Made by a program: the position numbers and the translations under genes | Shown: piece by piece, positions 9,221 to 18,596 of the stretch | Layout of the letters: the number at the start of each line of letters is the position of its first letter | How positions within the stretch are numbered: the first letter of the stretch is position 1 | Assembly: GCA_947504035.1 (NCBI GenBank) | Contig: CANNGA010000006.1 | Coordinates: 62,001-126,000 of the forward strand | Direction: 5' to 3' | Length of the DNA stretch: 64,000 nucleotides | DNA from: an uncultured Flavobacteriaceae bacterium | Lineage (GTDB): Bacteria; Bacteroidota; Bacteroidia; Flavobacteriales; Flavobacteriaceae | The notes under the pieces: model-generated | Told to the model about the DNA's origin: nothing | The model's database searches: none | The model's input: only the letters and a program-made list of their open reading frames with translations

Positions 9221-9252
9221 CTAAAAAACCTCGCCATAGCGAGGTTTTTTAG
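9221..9252 (-). terminator. Terminator of recA
   Basis: A perfect 14-bp stem (9221-9234 with 9239-9252) encloses the 4-base loop CATA; A6 and T6 flank the GC core CCTCGC/GCGAGG. It is 11 bp after the recA stop and is symmetric, so it could stop both strands. Confidence 0.9.
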
Positions 9253-9263
9253 TTAATTTGTTT

Positions 9264-10265
9264 TTATTCGCCTTTTAAAGCGTCTTTTATTTTTTCTTCC
9301 AGTTCTTCAAACAGTTCGGGGTTATCTTTTATAATAGCTTTAACGGCATCGCGACCTTGACCTAGTTTGGTTTCGCCATAACTAAACCATGAACCACTTT
9401 TCTTAATTACATCGTGTTCTACTGCGATATCTAAGATCTCACCAACTTTAGAAACGCCTTCGCCATACATGATGTCGAATTCTGCCATTCTAAATGGTGG
9501 TGCTACTTTGTTTTTTACAACCTTAACTCTTGTTTTGTTTCCTAAAACCTCACCACTACTATCTTTTATTTGGGTAGATCTACGAATATCTAATCGTACA
9601 GACGCATAGAACTTTAAGGCATTACCACCAGTTGTAGTTTCTGGGTTACCAAACATTACACCAATTTTTTCACGCAATTGGTTAATGAATATTACAGTAC
9701 AATTGGTTTTGCTAATAGAGGCTGTTAGTTTTCGTAAGGCCTGAGACATTAAACGGGCATGAAGTCCCATTTTAGAATCTCCCATTTCACCTTCAATTTC
9801 ACTTTTAGGTGTTAAGGCAGCTACAGAATCGACAACAACGATATCTATGGCACCAGAGCGAATAAGGTTATCAGCAATTTCTAAGGCTTGTTCTCCATTA
9901 TCTGGTTGCGAAATGATTAAGTTATCAATATCTACACCTAGTTTTTCAGCATAAAACCGATCGAAAGCATGTTCAGCATCTATAAACGCAGCAATACCAC
10001 CTGCTTTTTGGGCTTCGGCGATAGCATGCAAGGTTAAAGTGGTTTTACCAGAAGATTCTGGGCCATAAATTTCTATAACACGACCACGAGGATAACCGCC
10101 AACGCCTAAGGCGATATCTAAACCAAGAGAGCCCGAAGAGATGGCTTCTACATCTACAATTGCGGCATCGCTCATTTTCATAACCGTACCTTTTCCGTAG
10201 GCTTTATCTAATTTGTCTAAAGTAAGTTTTAGTGCTTTTAATTTTGCTTCTTTTTCGCTGCTCAT
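9264..10265 (-). CDS. recA: Recombinase RecA
   Basis: RecA coats single-stranded DNA, pairs homologous duplexes and activates the SOS response. It is 333 residues, slightly shorter than E. coli RecA mainly in the C-terminal tail. Visible motifs are Walker A GPESSGKT (68-75), the MAW-like stretch [17 protein letters not shown], the L1/L2 DNA-binding loops ([39 protein letters not shown]) and the tail [15 protein letters not shown]. It is a single-gene unit with a strong terminator. A perfect 18-bp palindrome lies 17 bp upstream of the ATG. Confidence 0.99.
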   Translation of the reverse strand: MSSEKEAKLKALKLTLDKLDKAYGKGTVMKMSDAAIVDVEAISSGSLGLDIALGVGGYPRGRVIEIYGPESSGKTTLTLHAIAEAQKAGGIAAFIDAEHAFDRFYAEKLGVDIDNLIISQPDNGEQALEIADNLIRSGAIDIVVVDSVAALTPKSEIEGEMGDSKMGLHARLMSQALRKLTASISKTNCTVIFINQLREKIGVMFGNPETTTGGNALKFYASVRLDIRRSTQIKDSSGEVLGNKTRVKVVKNKVAPPFRMAEFDIMYGEGVSKVGEILDIAVEHDVIKKSGSWFSYGETKLGQGRDAVKAIIKDNPELFEELEEKIKDALKGE

Positions 10266-10281
10266 TGTATTGTGATGTATA

Positions 10282-10299
10282 ATTTTAGTATGCTAAAAT
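10282..10299. promoter_or_regulatory. Candidate operator palindrome upstream of recA
   Basis: ATTTTAGTATGCTAAAAT has perfect 7-bp arms around TATG and covers the recA start region. A TTTG lies a further ~20 bp upstream, and the palindrome's outer arm overlaps a TATTTTAG sequence resembling a -7 box on the minus strand. Position and symmetry fit a repressor site such as an SOS operator; the regulator is not identified. Confidence 0.45.
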
Positions 10300-10400
10300 A
10301 CTATAAGTTTTATCAAATTTAAAATTTATAGTGAGGCCTTTTTTTAAGGGCTAGGTTTCAAAGCGCCCAGGCCTTTAGGTTTTAAAATAAGAAGGCAAAT

Positions 10401-10489
10401 AAGTGCGCTAGTGATTGTAGTGAAAAGCCCACAGCGCGGCACGCGTGAGGACTTGTAACGTAAAGCACGACCCTTAAGGGTAGCGCCCC
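10401..10489 (-). repeat. Dispersed structured intergenic repeat, copy A
   Basis: Read on the minus strand, this 89-base GC-richer element aligns without gaps over most of its length with copy B (51465-51552, plus strand). Shared blocks include CAAGTCC, GCTGTGGGCTTT and GCGCACTT/ACGCACTT. Its ends pair (GCGCTA at 10481-10486 and TAGCGC at 10405-10410, read on the minus strand). Inside are CCC-TTAA-GGG and an arm closed by AAGTCC/GGGCTT. It lies in the 329-bp gap between recA and trhO, whose remainder holds only the two promoters. Confidence 0.75.
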
Positions 10490-10505
10490 AATTAATTATA
10501 GTGAA

Positions 10506-10536
10506 TTGGCGTAATTCTTAATAAATTGTACCTTTG
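10506..10536 (+). promoter_or_regulatory. Predicted trhO promoter
   Basis: TTG (10506-10508), 20 bases, TACCTTTG (10529-10536): a full match to the flavobacterial promoter, leaving a leader of about 50 bases before the ATG at 10595. Confidence 0.75.
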
Positions 10537-10594
10537 TGGCTTAAAATATATCGAGTTCGCCTTAGGCGGCATTAATCTTAAAAATTAGTATAGC

Positions 10595-11668
10595 ATGCAA
10601 CTGTACAATAAGTTAAGCGCGAAAGAGCGCGCAGCATTAATCGAAGCAGCAGGTAAAGAACGCTTAACACTTTCTTTTTACCAATATGCTCATATTATAA
10701 ATCCACAAGAATTCAGAGACCACTTATTTGTAGTTTGGGATCAATTAGAGGTTTTAGGTCGCATTTATGTGGCTAAAGAGGGGATTAACGGGCAATTGTC
10801 CCTTCCCGCAGATCGTTTTAATGAATTCAAAACACACCTAGATACCATAGACTTTTTAAAAGACATTAGATTGAATGTTGCTGTAGAGCAAGACAATATG
10901 TCGTTCTTAAAATTAAAAGTAAAAGTGCGTTCTAAAATTGTTGCCGATGGGTTGAATGATAACGCGTTTGATGTGACAAATAAAGGCGTGCATGTTGGAG
11001 CAAAAGATTTTAATGCGCTCATTGAAGATGAAAATACAGTTCTGGTAGACATGCGTAACCACTACGAAAGTGAGATTGGTCATTTTAAAAATGCAATTAC
11101 TCCAGATGTAGATACCTTTAGAGAATCTTTAGATATTATTGAAGATGATTTAAAAACACATAAAGAAGATAAAAATTTGGTCATGTATTGTACAGGAGGG
11201 ATTCGCTGCGAAAAGGCCAGTGCATATTTTAAACATAAAGGGTTTAAAAATGTGTTTCAATTAGAAGGCGGTATTATTGAATATACACGACAGGTACAAG
11301 CAGAAGCATTAGAGAATAAGTTTATTGGAAAGAATTTTGTGTTTGATGAGCGTCGTGCCGAGAAAATTAGTGACGATGTTATTGCACAATGCCACCAATG
11401 TGGTACGCCTTTCGATATCCATACCAATTGTGCAAACGATGCTTGCCATTTGTTATTTATTCAATGCGATGCCTGCAAAGCAGAGATGGGCAATTGCTGC
11501 TCAACCCATTGCAAAACCATTAATGCATTGCCTTTTGAAGCGCAGAAAGCATTACGAAAAGGCCAGGGCAATAGCAATGATATTTTTAAGAAAGGGCGGG
11601 CAGATCATTTGCCGTACAAGAAAGATTTGAGGAATATTTTTGAGGTGTTGAAACAAAAAGAGTCTTGA
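10595..11668 (+). CDS. trhO: tRNA uridine(34) hydroxylase (rhodanese-like)
   Basis: TrhO (formerly YceA) performs the oxygen-dependent hydroxylation of U34 in several tRNAs, the first step to 5-(carb)oxymethoxyuridine. This 357-residue protein has the UPF0176 N-terminal domain (GRIYVAKEGINGQLS), a rhodanese domain with the active-site loop C-TGGIR (Cys at residue 199), and a C-terminal Cys-rich tail (CHQCG, CANDACH, CDAC, CCSTHC) probably binding zinc. Length and order match the family. It has its own promoter and no visible hairpin terminator. Confidence 0.93.
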   Translation: MQLYNKLSAKERAALIEAAGKERLTLSFYQYAHIINPQEFRDHLFVVWDQLEVLGRIYVAKEGINGQLSLPADRFNEFKTHLDTIDFLKDIRLNVAVEQDNMSFLKLKVKVRSKIVADGLNDNAFDVTNKGVHVGAKDFNALIEDENTVLVDMRNHYESEIGHFKNAITPDVDTFRESLDIIEDDLKTHKEDKNLVMYCTGGIRCEKASAYFKHKGFKNVFQLEGGIIEYTRQVQAEALENKFIGKNFVFDERRAEKISDDVIAQCHQCGTPFDIHTNCANDACHLLFIQCDACKAEMGNCCSTHCKTINALPFEAQKALRKGQGNSNDIFKKGRADHLPYKKDLRNIFEVLKQKES

Positions 11669-11865
11669 CGATTTGAAAATCACCTTAAAACATTCTTTTT
11701 AAGTCTTTAGAATAATCCTATATTTACATTTCGAAGTGTTGATTGAAGGTTTTTGCTTTAAAAACCTTACGATGTCCACTGTTTTTCGCATTTGTAATAA
11801 TGTATAATCGGGTATGAACCTCCATTCGCAATAGCTTAAATATTAGCGAATCCAATATATAAAAT

Positions 11866-13161
11866 ATGGCTTGCGCAAGTTGCTCAACAAAAGACGGCTC
11901 CCCTAGTGGCTGCAAAAATAATGGTACTTGTGGGACAGACAGTTGCAATAAATTGACAGTGTTTGATTGGCTGTCTAATATGTCTCTTCCTAATGGTGAA
12001 AAACCCTTTGAGTGGGTAGAAGTACGTTACAAAAACGGTAGAAAACATTATTATAAAAACACAGAAAATTTAACCTTAAGTATCGGTGATGTTGTGGCTA
12101 CACAAGCAGCGTCTGGACATGATATTGGAATGGTTACCCTTACAGGAGAACTGGTACGCATCCAAATGAAGCGTAAAAAAGTGGCGCCTCAAGGGGAAGA
12201 TATTTTAAAAATTTATAGAAAAGCCAATCAAAAAGATATTGATATTTGGCAAAGTGCGCGTGATAAAGAAGAGCCAATGAAGGTGAAAGCGCGTCAATTT
12301 GCAATAGATTTAAAGTTGCAAATGAAAATCTCAGATATTGAGTTTCAGGGCGATGCCAGTAAGGTTACGTTTTATTACACTGCAGAAGAACGCGTAGATT
12401 TTAGAGAACTCATTAAAGTATTTGCTAGAGAATTTAGAACGCGCATTGAGATGAAACAAGTAGGCTTTCGTCAAGAAGCAGCACGATTGGGAGGTATTGG
12501 CTCCTGCGGGCGCGAACTGTGTTGCTCGACTTGGTTAACCGATTTTAGATCTGTAAGTACATCTGCCGCACGTTACCAGCAATTGTCATTAAATCCGCAG
12601 AAATTAGCAGGACAATGTGGGAAATTAAAATGCTGTTTAAATTATGAGTTAGATACCTATTTAGACGCCTTAAAAGGGTTCCCTAAAACAGATGTAAAGT
12701 TAAAAACTGAAAAAGGAACTGCGGTATGCCAAAAGACAGACATCTTTAAGGGGCACATGTGGTATGCTTATGAAGGTGAATGGATGAATTGGCATAAAAT
12801 TACAACAGAACAGGCCAACGAAATTATCGCTGCAAATAAGAAAAATACACCTATTGCCAGTTTAGAAGAGTATGCCTTAGACTTGGTTGAAGATACAGCT
12901 GTAGAGTTTGAAAATGTAGTTGGTCAGGACAGCTTAACCCGTTTTGATAGTCCAAAACGTCCTAAAAAACGTAGAAATAATAGACGCAAAGGGAATGCTA
13001 AAAATAGCAATACAACCCATGCCAAGAAAAAAACACCAGCGAATGCCAATGCCAATGCTCCTAAAAAAGGCAATGCGAAGACAAAAGCGAAACCGAATCA
13101 AAATAACAGAAGAAAAAATACCAAACGAAAACCGCAAAATGCTAAGAATAATCAAAAATAG
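11866..13161 (+). CDS. ricT: PSP1-domain protein, RicT/YaaT family
   Basis: RicT belongs to an iron-sulfur complex that promotes RNA processing in Bacillus; in Bacteroidota its partners are unknown. The N-terminus is Cys-rich (CASCSTKDG...CKNNGTCG). The PSP1 core (about residues 60-270) contains VRIQMKRKKV, TFYYTAEERVDFREL, RTRIEMKQVG, and the two signature cysteine motifs GSCGRELCC and QCGKLKCCLNYE, which fit an Fe-S cluster. The last ~80 residues are a low-complexity Lys/Asn/Ala-rich tail. That tail contains the gldH start in another frame, so the two genes overlap by 23 bp. Upstream, 11746-11768 forms a 9-bp hairpin (AAGGTTTTT/AAAAACCTT) in the leader. Confidence 0.9.
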   Translation: MACASCSTKDGSPSGCKNNGTCGTDSCNKLTVFDWLSNMSLPNGEKPFEWVEVRYKNGRKHYYKNTENLTLSIGDVVATQAASGHDIGMVTLTGELVRIQMKRKKVAPQGEDILKIYRKANQKDIDIWQSARDKEEPMKVKARQFAIDLKLQMKISDIEFQGDASKVTFYYTAEERVDFRELIKVFAREFRTRIEMKQVGFRQEAARLGGIGSCGRELCCSTWLTDFRSVSTSAARYQQLSLNPQKLAGQCGKLKCCLNYELDTYLDALKGFPKTDVKLKTEKGTAVCQKTDIFKGHMWYAYEGEWMNWHKITTEQANEIIAANKKNTPIASLEEYALDLVEDTAVEFENVVGQDSLTRFDSPKRPKKRRNNRRKGNAKNSNTTHAKKKTPANANANAPKKGNAKTKAKPNQNNRRKNTKRKPQNAKNNQK

Positions 13162-13633
13162 CGTATGTCTTGCTCTGATTTTATGCTGTAGTATCTCTTG
13201 TGATAAAAATCGTGTTTTCGATGTCTATAAATCTGTTCCAGACCAATGGCATAAAGATTCTATAGTACATTTTGATATCACACCTCCAGATACAATAAGC
13301 CCGTATAATTTATTCGTTAACCTTAGAAATACCAATGCGTACAAATACAATAATTTATTTTTAATTGTTGAAATGAATTTTCCCCATGGTAGGACCATTA
13401 AAGATACTCTAGAGTATAGAATGGCTGCTCCTTCTGGTAAGCTTTTAGGCGTAGGCATGACAGGTGTGAAGGAGAATAAATTATGGTATAAGGAATCTGT
13501 GGTTTTTAATGAACCAGGTGTTTACAGTGTTGGGATTCAACATGCTATGCGTGAGCATGGAAAAGTACATGGTGTTGTTGCTCTAGAGGGGATCACAGAT
13601 GTTGGGTTTAGAATAGAACATACCGTCAAATAA
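13139..13633 (+). CDS. gldH: Gliding motility lipoprotein GldH
   Basis: GldH is required for gliding in Flavobacterium and acts with the Gld/Spr machinery in the envelope. The start was placed at the ATG at 13139 because it gives a 164-residue protein with a clean lipoprotein signal (MLRIIKNSVCLALILCC-SISC, Cys about 21). The frame stays open further upstream only as a shadow of the ricT tail. The mature domain is all-beta, with YKSVPDQWHKD near the N-terminus and RIEHTVK at the end. Coupled by overlap to ricT. No other gld genes are in the window. Confidence 0.9.
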   Translation: MLRIIKNSVCLALILCCSISCDKNRVFDVYKSVPDQWHKDSIVHFDITPPDTISPYNLFVNLRNTNAYKYNNLFLIVEMNFPHGRTIKDTLEYRMAAPSGKLLGVGMTGVKENKLWYKESVVFNEPGVYSVGIQHAMREHGKVHGVVALEGITDVGFRIEHTVK

Positions 13634-13692
13634 TACTAATTGTGATTTATGCCGTTCTATAAACCACAAGAGAATTCGTTTTTACATTGTAG

Positions 13693-16035
13693 ATGTCAAA
13701 TACACAAGCACATACTGTAAATTCTTCGGGTTATTCCAAATTTGTAAAATGGTTTTGGGTGCTGTTTTTAGCGGGCTGCTTAGGAATTGTTTTGCTATTT
13801 GTAACCGCTTCATTAGGGGGCTTTGGTGAAATGCCAGACCATACGGTTTTAGAAAACCCCAAAACAAATCTCGCTGCCGAAATTATTTCATCCGATGGTC
13901 AAACACTAGGAAAGTTTTATCTAAATGATAATAGAACGCCTGTCACCTTCGATGAATTGCCCCAACACTTGGTTGCTGCTTTAATTGCTACAGAAGATAT
14001 TCGTTTTTATGAGCATTCAGGTATAGATGCCAGAGGCACCTTAAGAGCTTTAACAGGACGAGGCGGTGGTGCGAGTACCATTACCCAGCAACTGGCCAAG
14101 CAATTGTTTACGGTTCAAGTGTCAAAGAACAAGATAAGTAGAGCGTTTCAAAAAGTAAAAGAATGGATTATTGCGATGCGTCTGGAACGCCAATACACCA
14201 AAGAAGAAATTATAGCCCAGTATTTTAATATTTACGATTATGGAAATAATGCCGATGGTATTCGCAGTGCTGCCAGAATTTATTTTTCTAAAGAGCCTAA
14301 AGATCTAACGTTAAAAGAGAGTGCTATGTTGGTTGGAATGTTTAAAAACTCCTCCTTATACAATCCTAGACCGAGTAGAAATCCTGTAGGCACAAAGAAC
14401 AGACGAAATGTGGTGCTGGCACAAATGGCAAAGTATGGGTACATAAGCGCTGCTGTTAAGGATAAATTACAACAAACAAATTTAGATTTAAAATATACTC
14501 CAGAATCACACCGGGATGGTACTGCTACTTATTTTAGAACTTATTTGGAAGGGTATATGAAAGCGTGGATTAGCGCTAACCCTAAAGCAAATGGCGAGAC
14601 ATGGAATTTGTATAACGACGGTTTAAAAATTTATACGACCATTGATGCACGCATGCAACGCCATGCTGAAGCAGCGGTACAAGCCCATATGCCTAGGTTG
14701 CAAGCGGCTTTTTTTAAGCAAAATACTGTAGATAAGAATCCAACAGCGCCTTTTGTAGGTTTAGATGCTAAAACAGTAGAGCGCCTTCTAGCTACCAGTA
14801 TGAGGCGAGGACAGCGGTGGCGAAGCCTAAAAGCAGCAGGGTATTCCAATGAAGCCATAAAAGCATCTTTTTATAAGCCGACACCAATGACCGTATTTAA
14901 ATGGATAAATGGTAATGCAGCTGAGGTAGATACCCTTATGACGCCTATAGACTCTATGCGGTATTATAAATCATTTTTGAGAACCGGTATGCTTTCTATA
15001 GAGCCGCGAACAGGACATGTAAAAGCCTGGGTAGGTGGCGTGGATTATAAGCATTTTCAGTTTGATATGGCACAACAAGGAGGGCGTCAAGCCGGGTCTA
15101 CTTTTAAACCTTTTGTATACACCGCAGCCATAGACCAATTGCATTTGTCGCCTTGCGACGAACTTCCAGATACACCATTTTGTATAGAAGCTCAGAAATT
15201 TGGGAATACAGAAGAATGGTGTCCTAAAAATTCTGGACATGGCTATGGTGGCACACGTACCCTAAAAAATGCATTAGCAAATTCTGTGAATACCATCACA
15301 GCACGTTTAATAGATAAAGTAGGGCCGCAAACTGTAGCCGATTTGGCTAAAAATTTAGGAATTACATCTCACATTTCTATTGTACCTTCTATTGCCCTGG
15401 GAACACCAGATGTAAGTGTTTTTGAAATGGTTGGAGCCTACGCAGCTTTTGCCAATAAAGGGGTGTATACCAAACCTGTTACAGTAACGCGTATTGAGGA
15501 TAAAAATGGAACCCTATTATACCAGTATACACCAGAAACACGAGAAGTTTTAAGTGAAGAAACGGCCTATGTCGCTGTTAAATTGATGGAAGGGGTTACC
15601 GAGGAGGGCTCTGGTGCACGTCTAAGAACTACAGGTGTCGATGCTAGTAGGGCAGACTATAAGGCCATTATCACGGGGTATCCTTATGGATTTACAAACC
15701 CTATAGCAGGAAAAACAGGAACAACTCAAAATAATAGTGACGGTTGGTTTATGGGCATGGTTCCAAATTTGGTCACAGGTGTTTGGGTTGGAGGTGAGAA
15801 TAGAGCCATACATTTTAAAAGTGGAAGATATGGTGCCGGTGCCGCTATGGCCTTACCCATTTGGGGGGTATACATGAAGCGCTGTTATCTAGATTCGAAT
15901 TTAAACATCTCTAAAGCTTCTTTTGAAGTGCCACCAACACTTGCAATACCGGTAGAGTGTTCTACCGATACAGATGCTATAGATCCTGAAAGAGGTCTTG
16001 AAGCGCAACCTCCCGAAGATTTAAATTTTCGATAA
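13693..16035 (+). CDS. Penicillin-binding protein 1A, first tandem copy
   Basis: This is a bifunctional peptidoglycan synthase (class A PBP), 780 residues. An N-terminal membrane anchor lies at about residues 20-42. The GT51 glycosyltransferase has catalytic E101 in TEDIRFYEHSG and the GASTITQQLAKQLF motif. The transpeptidase has S469 in STFK, SVN in ANSVNTI, and KTG in GKTGTTQNNSDGWF. It is followed 194 bp later by a second full-length copy with the same layout. Segments of the two are almost identical in DNA (around EMPDHTVLENPKTNLA). Both starts are preceded by a similar TTTTTA..TTGTAG string, suggesting that the promoter was duplicated as well. Confidence 0.95.
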   Translation: MSNTQAHTVNSSGYSKFVKWFWVLFLAGCLGIVLLFVTASLGGFGEMPDHTVLENPKTNLAAEIISSDGQTLGKFYLNDNRTPVTFDELPQHLVAALIATEDIRFYEHSGIDARGTLRALTGRGGGASTITQQLAKQLFTVQVSKNKISRAFQKVKEWIIAMRLERQYTKEEIIAQYFNIYDYGNNADGIRSAARIYFSKEPKDLTLKESAMLVGMFKNSSLYNPRPSRNPVGTKNRRNVVLAQMAKYGYISAAVKDKLQQTNLDLKYTPESHRDGTATYFRTYLEGYMKAWISANPKANGETWNLYNDGLKIYTTIDARMQRHAEAAVQAHMPRLQAAFFKQNTVDKNPTAPFVGLDAKTVERLLATSMRRGQRWRSLKAAGYSNEAIKASFYKPTPMTVFKWINGNAAEVDTLMTPIDSMRYYKSFLRTGMLSIEPRTGHVKAWVGGVDYKHFQFDMAQQGGRQAGSTFKPFVYTAAIDQLHLSPCDELPDTPFCIEAQKFGNTEEWCPKNSGHGYGGTRTLKNALANSVNTITARLIDKVGPQTVADLAKNLGITSHISIVPSIALGTPDVSVFEMVGAYAAFANKGVYTKPVTVTRIEDKNGTLLYQYTPETREVLSEETAYVAVKLMEGVTEEGSGARLRTTGVDASRADYKAIITGYPYGFTNPIAGKTGTTQNNSDGWFMGMVPNLVTGVWVGGENRAIHFKSGRYGAGAAMALPIWGVYMKRCYLDSNLNISKASFEVPPTLAIPVECSTDTDAIDPERGLEAQPPEDLNFR

Positions 16036-16229
16036 TAATTTAAAAGGATTAGGGTATAAAACGAGGTGCTGATATTTAGATATTGAATTTAGAAGTTTTT
16101 ATTTGTATCAAATATGAATATCTTTGACATTGGTATGATTTATGTCAAATTAAAGTTACACCGATTAATTTTAAGAAGTTACACGCAGTGTAGTCTGAAT
16201 AACGTAACGCATTTTTAGTATTGTAGTAC

Positions 16230-18578
16230 ATGGCAAAAGCAAAACAAAAGACAAAAGCAGTTCAAGATTTTTCTAAATACATAAGATGGTTTTGGATGGT
16301 GTTTTCGGGGGGTATTTTTCTTATTATTTTAATCTTTTTATTAGCCTCTTGGGGCGTGTTTGGGGAAATGCCAGACCATACGGTTTTAGAAAACCCTAAA
16401 ACAAATCTGGCTACAGAGATTATGTCTTCAGATGGTGTGACCTTAGGTAAGTTTTATTTTAATGATAACCGTACGCCTGTAGGGTATGAGCAATTGCCAA
16501 AAAATTTGGTGGAAGCATTAATTGCCACCGAAGATGCGCGTTTTCATGAACATTCTGGAATTGATGGTTTTGGAACCTTAAGAGCCTTATTCTTTCTAGG
16601 GTCGAAAGGTGGTGCCAGTACCATTTCGCAGCAATTGGCAAAACAGCTATTTCATAAAAGGGAAAAAGCGAATTTAATAGAGAAATTGTCTCAAAAAATT
16701 AGAGAATGGATCATTGCCATTCGTTTGGAACGCCAGTACACCAAAGAAGAAATTATAGCGCAATACTTTAACATATACGATTTTGGTAATAATGCCGATG
16801 GTATTCGAAGTGCTGCGAGTATATATTTCGATAAAGAACCTAAAGCATTAAGTGTAAAAGAATCTGCGACATTGGTTGGCATGTTTAAAAATTCGTCCTT
16901 ATACAATCCAAGACGTAACCCTAAAGGGGTACAAAACAGAAGGAATGTTGTTTTATACCAAATGGAAAAATACGGGTATATTGATGAAAAGGCCAAGGAT
17001 TCTTTACAACAAATAGATCTAGATTTAAAGTATACACCGCAATCGCACCGCGATGGTATGGCGACTTACTTTAGAGGGTATTTAGCGACCTTTATGAAGG
17101 ATTGGATTAAGAAAAATCCAAAACCAGATGGTTCCGCTTGGAGTTTATATAATGATGGCCTTACCATTTATACAACTATAGATTCTAGAATGCAAGGGTA
17201 TGCAGAGTCTGCCGTAGCCCAACATATGCCACGATTACAGGCCGAATTTTTTCATCAAAACACGCCAGAACGCAACCCTACAGCTCCTTTTTTAGAGTTA
17301 GATAAAAAGGAAATAGACAATTTGTTAAAGCGTTCTATGAAACAATCAGAACGTTGGCGCCATATGAAATACGACTTGAAAAAACCGGATAAAGAAATTA
17401 TTGCATCGTTTCAAAAAGCAGTGCCAATGTCACTCTTTGCATGGGAGAAAGGGAAGGCAAGTGAGATAGATACGATTATGAAGCCTATAGATTCTATGCG
17501 TTATTACAAATCGTTTTTAAGAACAGGAATGATGTCTATGGATCCCCGAACAGGTCATGTGAAAGCGTGGGTAGGAGGCATAGATTACCGTCATTTTCAG
17601 TTTGATATGGTAAAGCAAGGAAAGCGTCAAGTGGGCTCTACTTTTAAACCTTTTGTGTATACAGCAGCTATAGATCAGTTGCATTTTTCGCCCTGTGATG
17701 AATTTCCAGATACCCCGTTTTGTATTGAAGCCAATAAGTTTGGTAACCCAGAAGAATGGTGCCCTAAAAACTCGAGTCATGATTATGGTGGCAATCGTAC
17801 ATTGCGAAATGCCTTGGCTAATTCTGTTAATACCGTAACAGCACGTTTAATAGATAAAGTTGGCCCTCAAACTGTAGCCGACTTGGCCAAAAAATTAGGG
17901 ATTGTATCTCGTATACCAGCAGTACCGTCTATTGCCTTAGGAACTCCAGATATTAGTGTCTATGAAATGGTAGGGGCGTATTCTGCGTTTGCCAATAAAG
18001 GTGTCTACACAAAACCCGTTATGGTAACCAGTATAGAAGATAAAAATGGTACAACATTGTACCAGTTTAAACCAGAGACACGAGATGTTTTAAGTGAAGA
18101 AACAGCCTATGTGGCAACCAAATTGATGGAAGGTGTTACCCAAGAAGGCTCTGGTGCTAGATTAAGAACAAAAGGTGCCGATTCGTATAGAGCAGATTAT
18201 AGAGAAATTATAACAGGCTACCCTTATGAGTTTAAAAACCCAATAGCAGGAAAAACAGGGACAACCCAAAACCAAAGTGATGGATGGTTTATGGGAATGG
18301 TACCTAACCTCGTTACTGGCGTATGGGTTGGTGCAGAAGACAGGGCAGTACACTTTGCTAGTGTAACCTATGGACAGGGTGCAGCTATGGCATTACCTAT
18401 TTGGGGATTATATATGAAGAGTTGCTACGCCGATAAAACATTGCATATTTCTAAATCGGCTTTCCCATCGCCTTCAAGGCTTTCTATTGGTGTAGATTGT
18501 TCTAAAGAAGGCAGCAAAACCGTAATAGAAGATGTCGATGCAATTGAAGACGATATGCCAGAAGAATTGGAGTTTTAA
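16230..18578 (+). CDS. Penicillin-binding protein 1A, second tandem copy
   Basis: This 782-residue paralogue of the upstream gene keeps all catalytic motifs: E101 in TEDARFHEHSG, GASTISQQLAKQLF, S470 in STFK, SVN, and KTG in GKTGTTQNQSDGWF. It therefore looks like a second active class A synthase and not a decaying copy. Differences concentrate in the N-terminal anchor, the segment between GT51 and the transpeptidase, and the acidic C-terminus (EDVDAIEDDMPEELEF). A separate start region (16036-16229) suggests independent transcription. The next gene, aacS, is convergent, 18 bp from stop to stop. Confidence 0.95.
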   Translation: MAKAKQKTKAVQDFSKYIRWFWMVFSGGIFLIILIFLLASWGVFGEMPDHTVLENPKTNLATEIMSSDGVTLGKFYFNDNRTPVGYEQLPKNLVEALIATEDARFHEHSGIDGFGTLRALFFLGSKGGASTISQQLAKQLFHKREKANLIEKLSQKIREWIIAIRLERQYTKEEIIAQYFNIYDFGNNADGIRSAASIYFDKEPKALSVKESATLVGMFKNSSLYNPRRNPKGVQNRRNVVLYQMEKYGYIDEKAKDSLQQIDLDLKYTPQSHRDGMATYFRGYLATFMKDWIKKNPKPDGSAWSLYNDGLTIYTTIDSRMQGYAESAVAQHMPRLQAEFFHQNTPERNPTAPFLELDKKEIDNLLKRSMKQSERWRHMKYDLKKPDKEIIASFQKAVPMSLFAWEKGKASEIDTIMKPIDSMRYYKSFLRTGMMSMDPRTGHVKAWVGGIDYRHFQFDMVKQGKRQVGSTFKPFVYTAAIDQLHFSPCDEFPDTPFCIEANKFGNPEEWCPKNSSHDYGGNRTLRNALANSVNTVTARLIDKVGPQTVADLAKKLGIVSRIPAVPSIALGTPDISVYEMVGAYSAFANKGVYTKPVMVTSIEDKNGTTLYQFKPETRDVLSEETAYVATKLMEGVTQEGSGARLRTKGADSYRADYREIITGYPYEFKNPIAGKTGTTQNQSDGWFMGMVPNLVTGVWVGAEDRAVHFASVTYGQGAAMALPIWGLYMKSCYADKTLHISKSAFPSPSRLSIGVDCSKEGSKTVIEDVDAIEDDMPEELEF

Positions 18579-18596
18579 GCTTTAACATAGAACATT

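Noticed and set aside
11746-11768. Terminator of trhO
   Set aside because: A 9-bp hairpin exists, but it is 80 bp downstream without a T-run and is better placed as a leader structure of ricT.
12944-13138. Long N-terminal extension of gldH
   Set aside because: It is the ricT tail read in another frame; the ATG at 13139 gives a normal lipoprotein signal.
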